The position numbers and the translations under genes are program-made. Shown piece by piece: positions 11,540 through 23,052 of a stretch of 64,000 bases of DNA. A model generated the notes under the pieces. It ran no database searches, was not told the origin of the DNA, and saw nothing but the letters and a program-made list of their open reading frames with translations. Where the stretch lies: positions 1 to 64,000 of the forward strand of contig NW_026947409.1 of the NCBI RefSeq assembly GCF_036323735.1. Direction: 5' to 3'. How positions within the stretch are numbered: position 1 is the stretch's first letter; every line of letters begins with the position of its first letter. The stretch comes from Rattus norvegicus. Taxonomy: Eukaryota; Chordata; Mammalia; Rodentia; Muridae.

Positions 11540-11541
<2 letters not shown>
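11060..11541 (-). mobile_element. Old L1 3'UTR fragment inside array unit 1
   Basis: Reads as the reverse complement of an L1 3'UTR. It resembles L1-1 at 3110-3600 (words such as 'gggcttctccttccattggtgc', 'tacagtcttt' and 'gtgtctctcag'), but is much more diverged. The same fragment sits at the same place in unit 2, so it was part of the unit before amplification. Confidence 0.7.
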
Positions 11542-11604
<63 letters not shown>

Positions 11605-11614
11605 GTATATATAC
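11542..11614 (+). repeat. (AT)n microsatellite, array unit 1
   Basis: Nearly pure TA dinucleotide run with a few TG/TATATG interruptions at its right end. The paralogous position in unit 2 (13894-13943) also has an (AT)n run of different length. Confidence 0.97.
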
Positions 11615-13309
11615 ACTTTAGCTGTCTCCTACAACTATGAGCTTTGGTGGAATTTTAACTTGGATTCTGGGAAACTAGATCAAAGATTTGGAATCGACAA
11701 AGAACAATGCCAAATATAAACCCTCATGGTATTATGAAACCAATGAGGTAATGATGTAAAGGATTCAATGGACCTCACCGATTCCTCTGCATGCCCATCC
11801 TACTGAATCTTATGTTTGGCCTAAAGAAAGAATCATGGTTAAATATCCAAAAGCCTCAATTCTGCCCTTGGGAACACAGGAGGTAGATATTAGAGAACTG
11901 ATATCTAATATGGATACAGATCCACATTCTATAATCCATGTTTTCCTTTTCTTTACTGATGTCTAGTAAATTTTTGATAAAATAGGATTATGGAGTTTAT
12001 CTTTTCAAGTAGTACACAATATATACTCTGGTATATTCACGCTATGGCTGGAGCCTCTTCATTTCCTACGTCATTGCAAAAATTGAATTAGAAAACAGAA
12101 TTTTTGAGTACACATTCAGGAATATATATATATATAGCAAGGAATGTACAGTGAAAAAATGTAGTAATATATTCACCCAATTAAAGATCTGTAAGGAAAA
12201 TACTGGCCTTTTGGAAAGAGAGATAACGTAGAAAATTGAACTGCATGTCACAGGAATCAACCTGGGAAAAAAATTATTATCCAGAAGAATCTCCTCCACA
12301 CATATTTTCTACCCATGTCAAGCCACTAACTAACTTTCTCCATTCAGAACATGTAACCAATAATGAAGCAAAGAGAAGTCTCTAGCTTTAGAGAGATGTA
12401 ATACGTAAAGGTTTCCTCTGTGTCACAGGAGACATCCTGGAAAGGGGACCCTCAAATCTCATCAATGTAAATAAAGCTGTTTAGAAGGTAGGCCATTGCA
12501 GTTCTCAGTGGCATCACCATTAGACCCTCCCTGAAAAATCTCTTGTACCCTGGAGAGCCCTAGTTTCTTCAGTGATGTCAAAAGTGTTGTGTCCGCATGT
12601 GCCTCTTGGATGTTCCTTCAGTACCAATAGTGTTTACTATTTGGCCACTAATTCAGAGTAAACAGCCATTTGGGAGGGAGAACACAGAGGATGACAATGT
12701 CAGAGATGGAGAGAAGGAAGCTTGAATTCTGTCTTGGTATAAAAAAAGGAAGAAAAATATGGTTCATGAGAAACTCAGTGGGGCCTGAATAGCCATTGAG
12801 TGGTTTCACTAAACAGATAGACTTGATCTGAGTATTCCACATATGGGATTCAGGAGCAAGATGCCTCTCAGAAGCATCTGGACTTGCCTGCTTGTTATGG
12901 TTGCTGGAAGGCAGAGAGTTTATATCATTCATTTCTTTATTCCAAAAGCCAGTAGTTGGGAAGGGGTCCATTGTTTTTCTGAGAGCTCATCACATTTATT
13001 TTTGTTGCCCCATAGTAAAACATCCTAAGGAAGAAGAAAAAGAAAAATTTTATATCCTCAGCTCAGTGTAAGCTCCTCCATGCTTTGGATTCATAAAGTG
13101 CAGTTTGTGTCTGACACTGATATCTAGGAGAAAGAAGTGCTTCTAGTCGATGTTTGATCATCTTACTCTTTCCACTAGAATTACTCTGACTACCATTCCC
13201 TGACAGTGAATCATTAGATTCCTGAGTCAATAGGTGTGATTAGCAGGCAGTTCTCTTTTGTATTATTTCTTAATTTTTAACTTTTTTTTGCCTTTTTAGT
13301 TGGATATTT

Positions 13310-13408
13310 CTTTTTTTTTTCTTTTCTTTTATTCAGAGATGGGGACCATACCCAGGGCTTTGCACTTGCTAGGCAAGTACTCCACCACTGAGCAAATCTC
13401 CTACCCCT
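13310..13408 (-). mobile_element. ID SINE inserted in array unit 2
   Basis: Minus-strand ID body ('gatggggaccatacccaggg' through 'ctacccc') with a T-run representing its A-tail on the left. Flanked by an imperfect 12-bp target-site duplication (13298-13309 and 13409-13420; 10 of 12 matching). Unit 1 lacks it, so insertion followed duplication of the unit. It has several substitutions relative to the young ID copies elsewhere in the window. Confidence 0.85.
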
Positions 13409-13420
13409 AATTGAATATTT

Positions 13421-13891
13421 ATATATTTTCATTTCAAATGTTATGTTTCTATTCAGTTTCATTTCCATAAGATCCCTAAGCAGTCCCCCTCCTATGCCTC
13501 TATAACCACACTTATTACCCCTTGACTTTCCCATTCACTAGGAGTCAAAACTATGGATGACCAAGGGCTTCTCCTTCCTTTGGTGCCGTACAAGTCCTTG
13601 CTCTGCTACATATGCAGATGGAGACATAAGTCTGTCCATGTACAGTCTTTGAACATTGGTTTAGTACCAGGTTTGTTGGCATCTTTGTTCTTATTGAGTT
13701 GAAAGCCCCTTCAGCCCTTGTAATCCTTACTCAAAATCTACCAACAAGAGTTCCGTTTTCAGTTCACTGGTTTGCCACTGGCATTCACTTTTGTATTTGA
13801 CATGCTCTAGCTGCGTCTCTCAGGAAGGATCTATATCTAGTTCCTGGAAGAATGCACTTATTACGTTCATCTATCTTATCTAGATTTGTTA

Positions 13892-13893
<2 letters not shown>
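13421..13893 (-). mobile_element. Old L1 3'UTR fragment inside array unit 2
   Basis: Paralogue of 11060-11541: the same L1 3'UTR words in reverse complement, ending at the same (AT)n tract. The ID insertion separates it from the T-rich start of the fragment. Confidence 0.7.

Positions 13894-13943
<50 letters not shown>
13894..13943 (+). repeat. (AT)n microsatellite, array unit 2
   Basis: About 25 TA repeats at the position homologous to the tract in unit 1. The minus-strand open frame with an alternating Tyr-Ile run is just a translation of this repeat. Confidence 0.97.
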
Positions 13944-13947
<4 letters not shown>

Positions 13948-14112
13948 TGATATATACTGGATATATATTTGGTGGCTTCTACAATTATGACATTAGTTGG
14001 AATATTACCATGGATACTGCACAATTAGCTCAAGAATGTAGAATCAACAAATGACAATGCCAAATAGACTCCCTCCTGTTCTTAAGAACCTATTAAATTT
14101 GAGGTATACCTG

Positions 14113-15360
14113 GACCTCACTCATTCCTCTCCCTTCCCATCCTCCTGAATCTTATGTTTGGCCTAAAGAAAGAATCATGGTAAAACATCCAAAACCCTCA
14201 AGACTGGCCGAGGGAACACAGGAAGGTAGATATAAGAAACTGATATCTAATGGAACTACAATACTGTTTTCTATAGTCTATGTTGTCCTTTGCGTTACTG
14301 ATGTTTGGTAATTTTAGGAAAAAATAAGGATTTGGGAGTTTATCTTTTGAAAAGAGTACACAATATTTACACTGTTATATTCACTCTAAAATTTACCCCC
14401 TTTGTTACCAAAATCATTGGAAAAAATTGAATTGAAAAGAGGAATATTTAAGTTCACATACGGGAAAAAATATATGGAGTCCTATACCAAGGAATGTACA
14501 ATAGGAAAACGTAATACAATTTTCATTCAATTAAAAGTCTGCAAAGAAAATCCTGGTCTTTGGGAAACAGAGAAAACCTAACAAATTGAACTGTATCTCA
14601 CAGGAATATACCTGGAAATAGAAATATCCAGAAGAATCTCCTCCACCTTATGTTCCTAAAATTTTTCTACCTATGCCAAGCCCCTGACAAAGTTTTTCCA
14701 TTCAGAGCATGTAACCACTAATGAAGCAAAAAGAAGTCTCTACCTTCAGAGAGTTATAGTGTGTATAGGTTTTCACTGTGTCACTGGAGACACTCCTGTA
14801 AAGGGCACACTCGAATCTGATTAATATAAGGGAAAGCTGTTCCCCAGGTAGGCTATGGCAGTTCTCAGTGACATCATCATTACACCTTCCCTGAAAAATG
14901 TCTTGTATCCTGGAGAGCCATTGCTTCGGCTGTGATGTCAAAAGTGTTGTTGTGTCTGCAACTGCCTCATTGATATTCTTTCAGTATCTCTAAGGTTTAC
15001 TAATTTGCTTCCAATTCAGAGTAAACAGGCATTTGGGAAAGAGAACAAAGAGCATGATGATATCAGACATGGGGAGAAGGAAAGTGGCTTTCTGTCTTGG
15101 TATAAGAAAAGGAAGAAATATGTCGACAATGGGAAAGCTCAGTCATTCCTGGGTAGGAGTTGAGTGGGATTGCTGAAGAGATAGCCTTGTCAGAGCCTTC
15201 CACATATGGTAATCAGGAACAGGAACCTCTCAGAAGCATCTGTACTTCCCTGCTTGTTATGGTTTCTGGTAGTCAGAGAACCATACTCCAAAAGCCTGGT
15301 TTTGGGAAGGGCACAGTTGTTTTCCTGAGAGCTCATGGACTTATTCCTTTTGGCTCATGT
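14113..15360 (+). repeat. Tandem array unit 3 (partial, ~1.25 kb)
   Basis: Third copy, starting with the same GACCTCACTCATTCCTCT word and following units 1 and 2 through the TCCATTCAGAGCATGTA word (14697), 'tggtataagaaaagg' (15100) and 'acttccctgcttgttatggtttctgg' (15245). Similarity stops about 15355, before the position of the L1 3'UTR piece. It is closer to unit 2 than to unit 1 by eye, for example in the 'aaagaaagaatcatgg' segment. Confidence 0.85.
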
Positions 15361-15904
15361 TTGTAAAGAATTTAGTTCTTGATAACCTGAACCCTTCAGG
15401 TCTGTAGGAAGGCACATCACTTTTGTCACAGTGTTAGAGTCAGTTGCTAACTGTTACTATTAGTAATACTACTCGCTGGGGACAGCACACATGATAGTTT
15501 ACCTTTGGCCAACACTTCGTTTCCAAAAAACATCCTTCGTAGTTTATCACTTACACAAACATGAAATCTTTTTACTGTGTCTTCATATTCTTTGAATTTT
15601 ATCACTATTCACTCCATCCATTATTACTATCTTTGTCTCAAGAGTTGTTTCTTGTTTATCCTACAACAGTGTGCATCTACCCTGAGCTTTTTCTAACCAC
15701 AAGTCTGTGCAATGTGGTTTCCTTCTGTTCCCCTTTCTTCAAACCCTCCCCCTCCATAGTAAACAGTATGTTCAATGATGTTGCACCTTAATTGTTGGTT
15801 ACTTCCTATCTTGTCTTTCTCCCCATGTTCATTCAGTTGAATCCATTAGTCTTTGGACACATCTGTTGCTTAGGGAGCTCTTTCCCAGGGTGTCAATTTG
15901 CCTT
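15361..15904. other. Unannotated stretch after the array
   Basis: AT-rich, pyrimidine-biased sequence. A 76-codon plus-strand frame at 15561-15791 has no recognisable domain and no flanking splice or promoter signal. I see no identifiable repeat. Confidence 0.5.
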
Positions 15905-16160
15905 ATTCTTTCCCTTCATTTAGATCTCTGTTTAATGCTGTATTATCAGTGAGGCATTCAGTGAGCACACTACATTAAAATGGTCTCCTCTCTATTTTTC
16001 TATCCCTTTAGCCATATTAGTTTTCTTCAGATGCTTGTGACATGACAGTGCATCACATACTCCTGTCTCTACTTGCCACTAATATGTAAGAAATAGTTGG
16101 ACTTGGTCCCAAACACCTTTATTGCTGGACTTTTGTCTCTAATCACTAGAATACTACATG
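15905..16160 (+). mobile_element. Probable L2 (LINE-2) 3' fragment
   Basis: The order of words 'gatctctgtttaatg...tcagtgaggcattc...ccactaatatgtaag' resembles the mammalian L2 3' end ('gtctctgcttaaatgtc...tcagagaggccttcc...cactagaatgtaag'). It is heavily diverged, as expected for L2, so this is pattern recognition only. Confidence 0.45.
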
Positions 16161-16885
16161 CAGCATAAGAGAAGTTTAACAATATTTGGAGAAGTATGAA
16201 TGGATTGAAGAGAAAAACCAATTGAAATTAAGTGATGTACAGAACTTTATTATTTCTTGGATGCTTTTTCCTCAGAATTGCCTACTTTATATCACAAAGT
16301 TATAAACCTATTTGCAAGGCATTGCAAGAACTTTCCAATTAACTGTATGTTTTCATTGTATTATTATAGTTTTGTAGCTAGAAAGACAGGTCAGCCATTA
16401 CAACCAAAACTTCAAGGTCCTCCTTCCCACTAGTTGCTAAAAAGTATTATTCACACAAATCATACAATTTAATATTGCTGAGAGTTATGATAATTTTTAA
16501 CCAGTTTCTGTGCATGTAGGGTAATTATAGTGTACGTGTCTAGGATACATGAAACGTCTACAGTACACACGACCAACCAGATTACCAAGCTGCCATGGAA
16601 AGAGCAGAACTCGGTCTGACTTTCAGTTCCAGGTCCATCATTGTTGGATTGTTTTGGTCCAATGGAAAATTCTTCTTTTCTACAGCAGTTTCCTCATCTA
16701 TTCAATGAACTCAGTACCTTAAATATACAGGATTATTATAAATTTATCTTTATTTGTTCATCTATAAGGAACTTAGAACCTGAAGTTTTTGTATTATCCA
16801 TAAATGTAAATGTGAGCCCTGCACAGTTAGAATATCAGAGGAACAAGGCAGGCATTGTTCCCTTTTGTTTTGACTCTGGGTTTCT
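16161..16885. other. Unannotated stretch
   Basis: AT-rich sequence with no recognised repeat. A 97-codon plus-strand frame (16641-16934) runs into the adjacent SINE, has no recognisable domain and is probably chance. Confidence 0.5.
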
Positions 16886-17096
16886 CTATTGTTTACCTCG
16901 GCTATGCCAGTCAAGCTGGCCTATAGGTGTCTAATATTCTCCTATCTCCCCCTGCTATCCAGTGGCTGGAGCACAAGGATTATAGATTCATGTTATAAAA
17001 TCTTGATTTTTATGAGGATTCCTTGCATTCAAACTCAAATCCTCACACTTGCACCTTAAGCTCTCTGCTCACTGTGCTATATCCCCAGTAAACCCG
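16886..17096 (-). mobile_element. B4-like SINE
   Basis: Reverse-complement layout of B4 (a B1-like part followed by an ID-like part): 'caagctggcctatagg' then 'gcaagg...ctgctcactgtgctatatccccag'. Diverged. Confidence 0.55.
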
Positions 17097-17194
17097 CAAG
17101 TCACCTTTATGTGACTTGAACACATAGGAACTGCCCTTGACCCCCATGAGTCTTTAGACAAAAAAAAAGGGTTTGGGCATACAGAGGAAGGAGA

Positions 17195-17272
17195 GGGTTA
17201 TGTAGTTCAGTAGCAAAATGATTGCCTGTCTCAAATGGACTCCTGAGTTCAGTCCCCAGTACTGAAAAACTA
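17195..17272 (+). mobile_element. Old ID-like SINE fragment
   Basis: The phrase 'ttatgtagttcagtagcaaaatgattgcctgtc...gagttcagtccccagtactg' follows the tRNA-like ID pattern (A-box, then a GTTCAGTCCCCAG B-box), with many substitutions. Confidence 0.55.
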
Positions 17273-19452
17273 GGAGAAGTCAATCCTTAAGAGTTTAAGT
17301 AAGTCAGGAAAAAAGCAGATTTCTTTCTTTTCATGTGAATTAAGGAAAGGGGGTTTTTGTTTTTGTTTTTTTTTTATTTTTTTAACTTATTTGACAAGCT
17401 GAGTTTTTAGTAAACATAGACTGTATTACTCTGAGTTTATTTTTAATGCATGCAGTTTATATATCTAACATTGTGCATTACACTCTAACCTCAGAACCTT
17501 TTTTTGTTTGATTTTTGTGAGTATTGGTGAGGGGGAGGGTAAACAGATAAGGCCAGCTGTCTGTCTTTATTTAACTCCCCTCAGGTACTGAGAAGATAGC
17601 ACTGTTGAGAGTCAGAGAGAAACACAGCAGCGGTAAAGCAAGTACAAGCAAGATTCTTTTCATTTTGCATTCATATAAAAATTATGTGAAAAATTGCTAT
17701 GGTCTCTCAAGGGAACATGACCTAGTGTTCAATAATTTTCAATAAAAAATCTCATTTCTCAGAGTTTTAATTTCATAAAAATAATTTTTTCTATACAGCT
17801 TTTTGTTTTTCAGTTTTTCTTCTATTAACCTTTGCTCAATTTAAAATAATCAAATTATGCCAGATTTCACTTATGAGTTAACAATTGCAGTAGACATAAG
17901 TGTATAAAATAAGCACTTGTAAATTAATGGTAGGACTATTGATTGTTGAAATACTTTTTGAGAATAATTGTTAGTATATGTAAAATGTTAAATCATTTTA
18001 ATTATTTTGTTTTTTATAAATGTACAACCTAAGAGGCTACAATACAAAGAAATAATTTTGTGCCAATGTGCCTACAACAGTAGCAGCCTCGAAGCCTCTC
18101 ACATAGCCATATATTTGGAGTGTACAGGAGTTGTGTTGCTCTGTATAGTGGCACATCTTGGCAGTAATACTGGAAGTGAAAGGTAGGCATAGCACTTCAG
18201 AGTGTTGCTAGGCACTATTTACCAAAACGGAGGTAACCTATGTTTGTGGGCAGTAACCTATGAACCATCTCTAGGAATAGAGATAAGTGCATAGACCTAC
18301 GAATAAGCACTCGAGAACATTAGTAACTGTACTATGTTTATGTCCCCAAACTGGAACAATACAAAGTTCTATCAACAACGTAATAGATGTTTTGTTTTTT
18401 TTTTTTTTTCCCAATGGGATGGTGTGGAGAAGAGAGAGGAATGAACTGAAGCCACATACAGGGACACAGATGAAAGTTTATAACTGAGGCTTATAGAACA
18501 TGAAACTAACCATTTAAAAATAAACAAAAGAAGCCAAACTCCAAAAATACACTTATTTCATTTAGCTCACAAAAAGATTGACAATTCGTATTAGAAGACA
18601 GTGCTTACTTACCATGGCCGGAAAGGGATGTAAAGCGCAGGCACTGTTTTGTGATGAGTTTCAACAGTGATTTAGGACCCAAAACAACAAAAGAAAACAT
18701 ATCCACCAACTGGACTCAATGCAGCAAAGATTATAATGAAAAGATATAGAATAGACTTCTGTTTGGGGCATTGTTTTTTGTTTTGAGTTAACAGACATGT
18801 TCTGATTTGTAAATATTTTACATACAAGTCCAGAAGGCTCTGGAACCAGATTACTGAAATTAAATATTTGTGTCCTTAGATGAAGCACTTGATTTAACTC
18901 TGTTTCTTCATTTAGCTCCTGTAAAATCATGTGTGTTTTTACTGTGAAAATAAAATTATACACAGCAAGCAACATAAAACATCACTTAGCCCAAAAGATG
19001 CTAATGAATGTTAGTATCCTCTCACTAAGATTTTAAACTATGTGAGAGTTTAGAATAGAACAGCATGCAGCTTTTATTATATGGATCCATTATTCACAGA
19101 GGTGGTATTCTTATTCTTAGATAGAAACTCTATGAACTCAGCTTATTCCATAATTACTTGAGTTTATTTGCGGCCCTCTCACATCAGCCATCAGTCAAGA
19201 CCGTCTCCCAGAGACACAGTTACAACACATTCTCAATAGGGGTACCTCTTCCCAGGTCACTCTACGTTATGTCAAGTTGACCAGACAGAATTAGAAATTT
19301 TGGAATGTTGGAGCAAATCCGTGAGTGGCAAACAGTTAAAACAGTTAATCTTAAGATGGAATTTCAATGTCAACTTCAATATTTTATTACTTTCCCCCTT
19401 TGTAATTACTTTTTTTAGTGAAATGAAGTGTATAAAAGATGAACACTCCTTC

Positions 19453-19454
<2 letters not shown>
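17273..19454. other. Long AT-rich stretch without identified genes
   Basis: About 2.2 kb with homopolymer T and A runs (17340-17385, 18391-18410). The longest frames (18287-18487 plus, 18661-18975 minus) lack domains and start or end arbitrarily. No SINE or L1 is recognised with confidence. Confidence 0.55.

Positions 19455-19503
<49 letters not shown>
19455..19503 (+). repeat. (GT)n microsatellite
   Basis: About 24 uninterrupted GT repeats, a Z-DNA-prone dinucleotide typical of rodent genomes. The run of Cys/Val codons in an overlapping frame is a by-product. Confidence 0.98.
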
Positions 19504-19504
<1 letters not shown>

Positions 19505-19879
19505 AGATTCCTGTATACAGGTATACCCAGCATGTGTACATGAAAAAGCCCAAAAGAGGATAACAGATGTCTTTCTTATCCCTGCTTTATTCCCTTAGGC
19601 CAGGTTGCTCACTGAACTTGAGGCTGATTATTTTGCTAGGCTGCTGGTTAGTGAACTTTCCCGGCATGACTGGCTTCATGATACAGCACTAAATTATAAG
19701 TATCTATGACAAAGCCTGTTTTTATATGGTGCAAACTCACTTTGTCATGCTTGCTTAAGCTGTTTTTTGACCTCAGAATTAACTATTTTACAAGAAGATG
19801 TCAATATTGTTGCACAATCTACCTAAACCTTTTATTGTCTTAGAAGGGAGCCCAGTCACAAATTTCTATTGCTCCAGCT

Positions 19880-20440
19880 GTCGACAACTACAGAACTTTT
19901 CTGTCTTTATGGATATACCTCCAGTAGATAGTCCATGTGATTGAAGTCTTGTGGCATTTTCACTTAGTGTGTTCTCAATATTCATTTACGTTGTGGCATC
20001 AATCCGTACTACGTTCCACATATCACTTTTTGTTTATCCATTCGTCCATTCATAGACTCTTTGGGTCTTCTAAACTTAATTAATAAACTTTCATTGTTTA
20101 TATTATGATATTAGGACCTATGGGCATGTGCTTGCTATGGCTCACATGTATTGATCAGAAAACACTGTACGGGTGATGTAGGTGAGTTGTTTCCCTCCTA
20201 TTGGGGCGAGAAATGGAACCCAAGTAGGTGTGCAGGCTTGGGGCATGTTTTACTTTATAGGAAAGCATCTTATTTTCTTCTATAGAGGTTATACCGCTTT
20301 CCATTACTACCAGTAATGTATGAGGGTGCTTTTACGTCCATCCAAGTGGATGTGAGGTATTGTCTTAGTTTTTAAGTTGCATTTTCCGAATAACTTATCA
20401 TTTTAAGCATTTTTCTTTTAGACCAGTATGAGAACAGATG
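19880..20440 (-). mobile_element. Ancient L1 ORF2 fragment, split by a SINE
   Basis: Reads like the reverse complement of the ORF2 C-terminal coding part of old mammalian L1s: 'ttcacttagtgtg', 'ttcatttacgttgtggca', 'tttgtttatccattcgtccattcat', then after the SINE 'accagtaatgtatgaggg' and 'gtggatgtgaggtattgtctt'. The two halves keep consensus order on either side of the insertion at about 20115-20265. No open frame remains. Confidence 0.65.
20115..20265 (-). mobile_element. B2/B3-family SINE nested in ancient L1
   Basis: Reverse-complement pattern of the B3/B2 central and 5' part: 'gcatgtgcttgctatggctcacatgt' and 'tggaacccaagtaggtgtgcaggcttgg'. It interrupts the older L1 fragment. Confidence 0.5.
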
Positions 20441-21300
20441 ATATTTCTATTGACCAAGAGGAAACTGAGAACCAGAAATTCTAAATCAAATAATTTCTCC
20501 TACTAGGATTTGATATTTGATTTATATATTTGATTTCAAAGCAACACTTTTTCTGACCTGTTATTTTTAAGTTACTAAATATTTTTTAAAAAAATGATTA
20601 TATAAATTAAGGAAGTATAATTTGGTTGAGATGAAATGAAAGAGCACAGTAGGTGCTGGGAAAAAACCCACTTTTTAAAAGGTAAGATGCATTAGGACTG
20701 TCAGTGGGAGTAGTGTAGCATAGGTTTGGGAAAAGTAATTTGGAGAGTAGATGTCTTTAAGAGCTTTAATTTGCAGAGCTAAAGTGTTTGAATATCAGAA
20801 TTGTAGGAAGTGGAGATCAATAGTGTTCCCGAGTGGTGTGAATGGGCATATAAGCAACATAGTACTTGAGAGCACCAGCTTCATGCACAGTTATAAAAGT
20901 TGCAGCCAGGTGTGGAGGCAGAGGAAGATGGGTACCTTCAAGTACAAGGCCAGGCCAACCAAATGTTACATTTAGCTCAATAATCCAGAGCAAATTCCTC
21001 AACCTTTCTGTGCTCTTGTTTTCTCCATCAACATAGGCATAATAATTTAAATTCATGAAGCTATTATAATGATTTAAACTATTTTACATGTAAATGTACC
21101 AAGAAAAAAGTAAACTCTTAATGTTTTAAACATTCCATAGATGTCAACTATTATTATGTGACATTTGCCTTGTGTTTTGTATCTTTTCATTTTACAACAA
21201 ATCTGTGCAGTAGAAGTAAGTGTAATTAGTGTAATGACAGAGACAGCAAAGTAGAAGAGGTTGTATCATATAGAAAGCTCCCATTGACTAAACTAGTCTT
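20441..21300. other. Unannotated AT-rich stretch
   Basis: Apart from a short B1-like word at about 20893-20960 ('gcagccaggtgtggaggcagagg...aggccaggccaacc'), nothing is recognised. The opposing frames at 20751-20975 and 20817-21056 overlap and show no domain. Confidence 0.5.
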
Positions 21301-21302
21301 AT

Positions 21303-21432
21303 ACTAGGCATGGCACATATTTAATGCCAGGATACAGAAGGCAGAGGAAAGATGATCCCTGTGTTTGAAGCCAGTCTGGTCTACATAGCATGCTGCAGGA
21401 TTGTCATGACTGCATGTCTCAAACAAAAACAA
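21303..21432 (+). mobile_element. B1 SINE, diverged
   Basis: B1 (7SL-derived) order is visible: 'taggcatggcaca', 'cagaaggcagaggaaag', 'gaagccagtctggtctacatag', 'tgtctcaaac' plus an A-rich tail. Confidence 0.75.
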
Positions 21433-22854
21433 AGTCTGGTCTTACTGTTCAATGCCATTTAAACCTGCTGTTTTATACTTTAGAAAAAGAATGAAAATTA
21501 AAAAAAACCATATAGAACAATGGAATAACATGATTAAAAAAGTTTGATAGAAATTAATCTAATGGCACTCTGCAGCATAAAGAGGTAGAAGAAATATGCC
21601 TAGATGCATATTTGTTGACTATTAAGATTATCTATATACAGATTGTCTTTGTAGAAATATTTTGTCCTAGGTCTGTGACTTAGAGAATTATGAGAAAAGA
21701 TATTTAAAGGGAACATGGTAGATAACTAACCAATATATTTCTTTCAGTTGTTTATAAACTTGAAATAGATAGAACTGTGTGGTCCTTGATAAGAATCTAC
21801 TGTGGTAGCTATCTTCTGATTGAATTCCTTTTTCTACTGAGCATCAACACAAATGGTTGGAGACAAGCTGGAGTAAATCATTTCCTCACCTTTTAACTTA
21901 ATTGAAGAAACAATTTGTCTCATCATCATCCCTTTGAGGTAGTACAGCACAGAGTCTTGTGAACATGTCCTCACTAAAAGAATGGCCAGCTCACTGGGAG
22001 TCTCCTGAGTGTTCTCCGCTCTCACAGAGCGTCTGACTTACTGGGACTCCATAGATGTACTCCACTCTGAGTGACTGAATGCAAGGGTGTTCATGAATAA
22101 CCTGATCAGTGCTCAAGTCAACCTCCCACTGGTGGATTATTGAACTGTGCATCATTTTTTATATATTTGTTTATTAAAGGCTATTCTGTGTAATGATAAT
22201 GAGGAACTTTCTCTCTTTTGTCTTCCCTCTGCTTTACAGATTGCTGAATTCCTGGTGATATTATGGTTCCTGAGTCTTCTGCCGTGCTTCTTTGCTCCAA
22301 TTGGTATCATCCCAATATAAGTGTATTCACTTGCGCTTTATGGGTTTATGCACTTCTTTCTTATCAACCCCCCAAAAAACTTTCTACTATAAATCCAGAT
22401 TTTGGTTGTTTAAACTTCTGGTAAGTCTAGAAGGCATGCACAATATTTTGAGCATAGTACATTAGCACTGACTTCCTCAAATTCCTCACTGGACTGTTGG
22501 ATTGCATAGCCTTAGAGGCAGGATTCACATTGGGACAAGGGAATAGTGCCCAGATTCAGGAGTAAGTGCATTTGTTGGATACCAGATATACTTGAACATT
22601 TATAACATGGAAATCAGATAGTGAATTGATTGTATATATTATAATTAATTAACCAGTGTGGTAAAATATAGCACTTTTTTTTTCTTTCTAAAGAAAAGAG
22701 AGTCAGGTAGAGTGTTATTGTGTAATCCCTTACTTAGAATTTGAAGGTAGAAGGATCAGAAGTCCAAGGCTACTTTATACTGCATTTACCTCAGTATTCT
22801 CTTAGATTTCCTATAACTATAAATCCCTATGATGTGTTTATTTTTGTCTAAATC
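21433..22854. other. Unannotated AT-rich stretch
   Basis: No repeat or gene is identified. A (T)n run occurs at about 22675, and a B1-like trace lies at 22735-22800. Frames are short. Confidence 0.5.
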
Positions 22855-23052
22855 ATATATGTGAGTGCCTACATATATGTATGTGTATGGCTACCACATA
22901 TGTGGTTGGTATTCATGAAAGCCTAATGATTGTGTCTGATCCCTGAAGGTTGAGTTGTAGACAGTGGTGAACCAAGCATGGGTGATGGGAACTAAGCTCC
23001 TTCCTACACAAAATCAGCAGTACATAACTATAGAGCCACCGATCTAGCATTT
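22855..23052 (-). mobile_element. B2-family SINE, diverged
   Basis: Reverse-complement B2 order: 'gtgtctgatccctgaagg', 'gagttgtagacagtggtgaacca', 'gatgggaactaagctcc', 'aactatagagccaccgatctagc'. These correspond to B2's 'gatctgatgccc', 'ctgtaactcc' and 'ggctggagagatggctc' regions. Confidence 0.65.

Larger units (their letters stand above)
9524..11768 (+). repeat. Tandem array unit 1 (~2.25 kb)
   Basis: First unit of a direct tandem repeat. Landmarks shared with units 2 and 3 in the same order: a GACCTCA...ATTCCTCTC start with 'cttatgtttggcct' nearby; a TCCATTCAGAGCATGTA word (10110); 'tggtataaaa' (10501); and 'tcccttttttttatggttcctgg' (10645). An old L1 3'UTR piece (11060-11540), an (AT)n tract (11542-11614) and a short terminal stretch (11640-11768) are shared with unit 2 only, because unit 3 is truncated before them. 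The spacing from unit 1 start to unit 2 start is 2,245 bp. I do not recognise the core as a named element; an LTR-like origin is possible but unproven. Confidence 0.88.
11769..14112 (+). repeat. Tandem array unit 2 (~2.34 kb)
   Basis: Second unit, matching unit 1 from start to end at roughly 80-85% by eye. It is 99 bp longer than unit 1, close to the size of the ID element inserted in it (13310-13408). Shared landmarks include 'cttatgtttggcctaaag' (11811), a TCCATTCAGAACATGTA word (about 12340), 'tggtataaaaaaagg' (12735), the L1 3'UTR piece and the (AT)n tract. Small open frames within it (e.g. 12648-12971) are not conserved in units 1 or 3. Confidence 0.88.

Noticed and set aside
13785..14024. 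Minus-strand frame with a long Tyr-Ile repeat
   Set aside because: It is the translation of an (AT)n microsatellite. The same applies to frames over 38743-38858 and 19455-19503.
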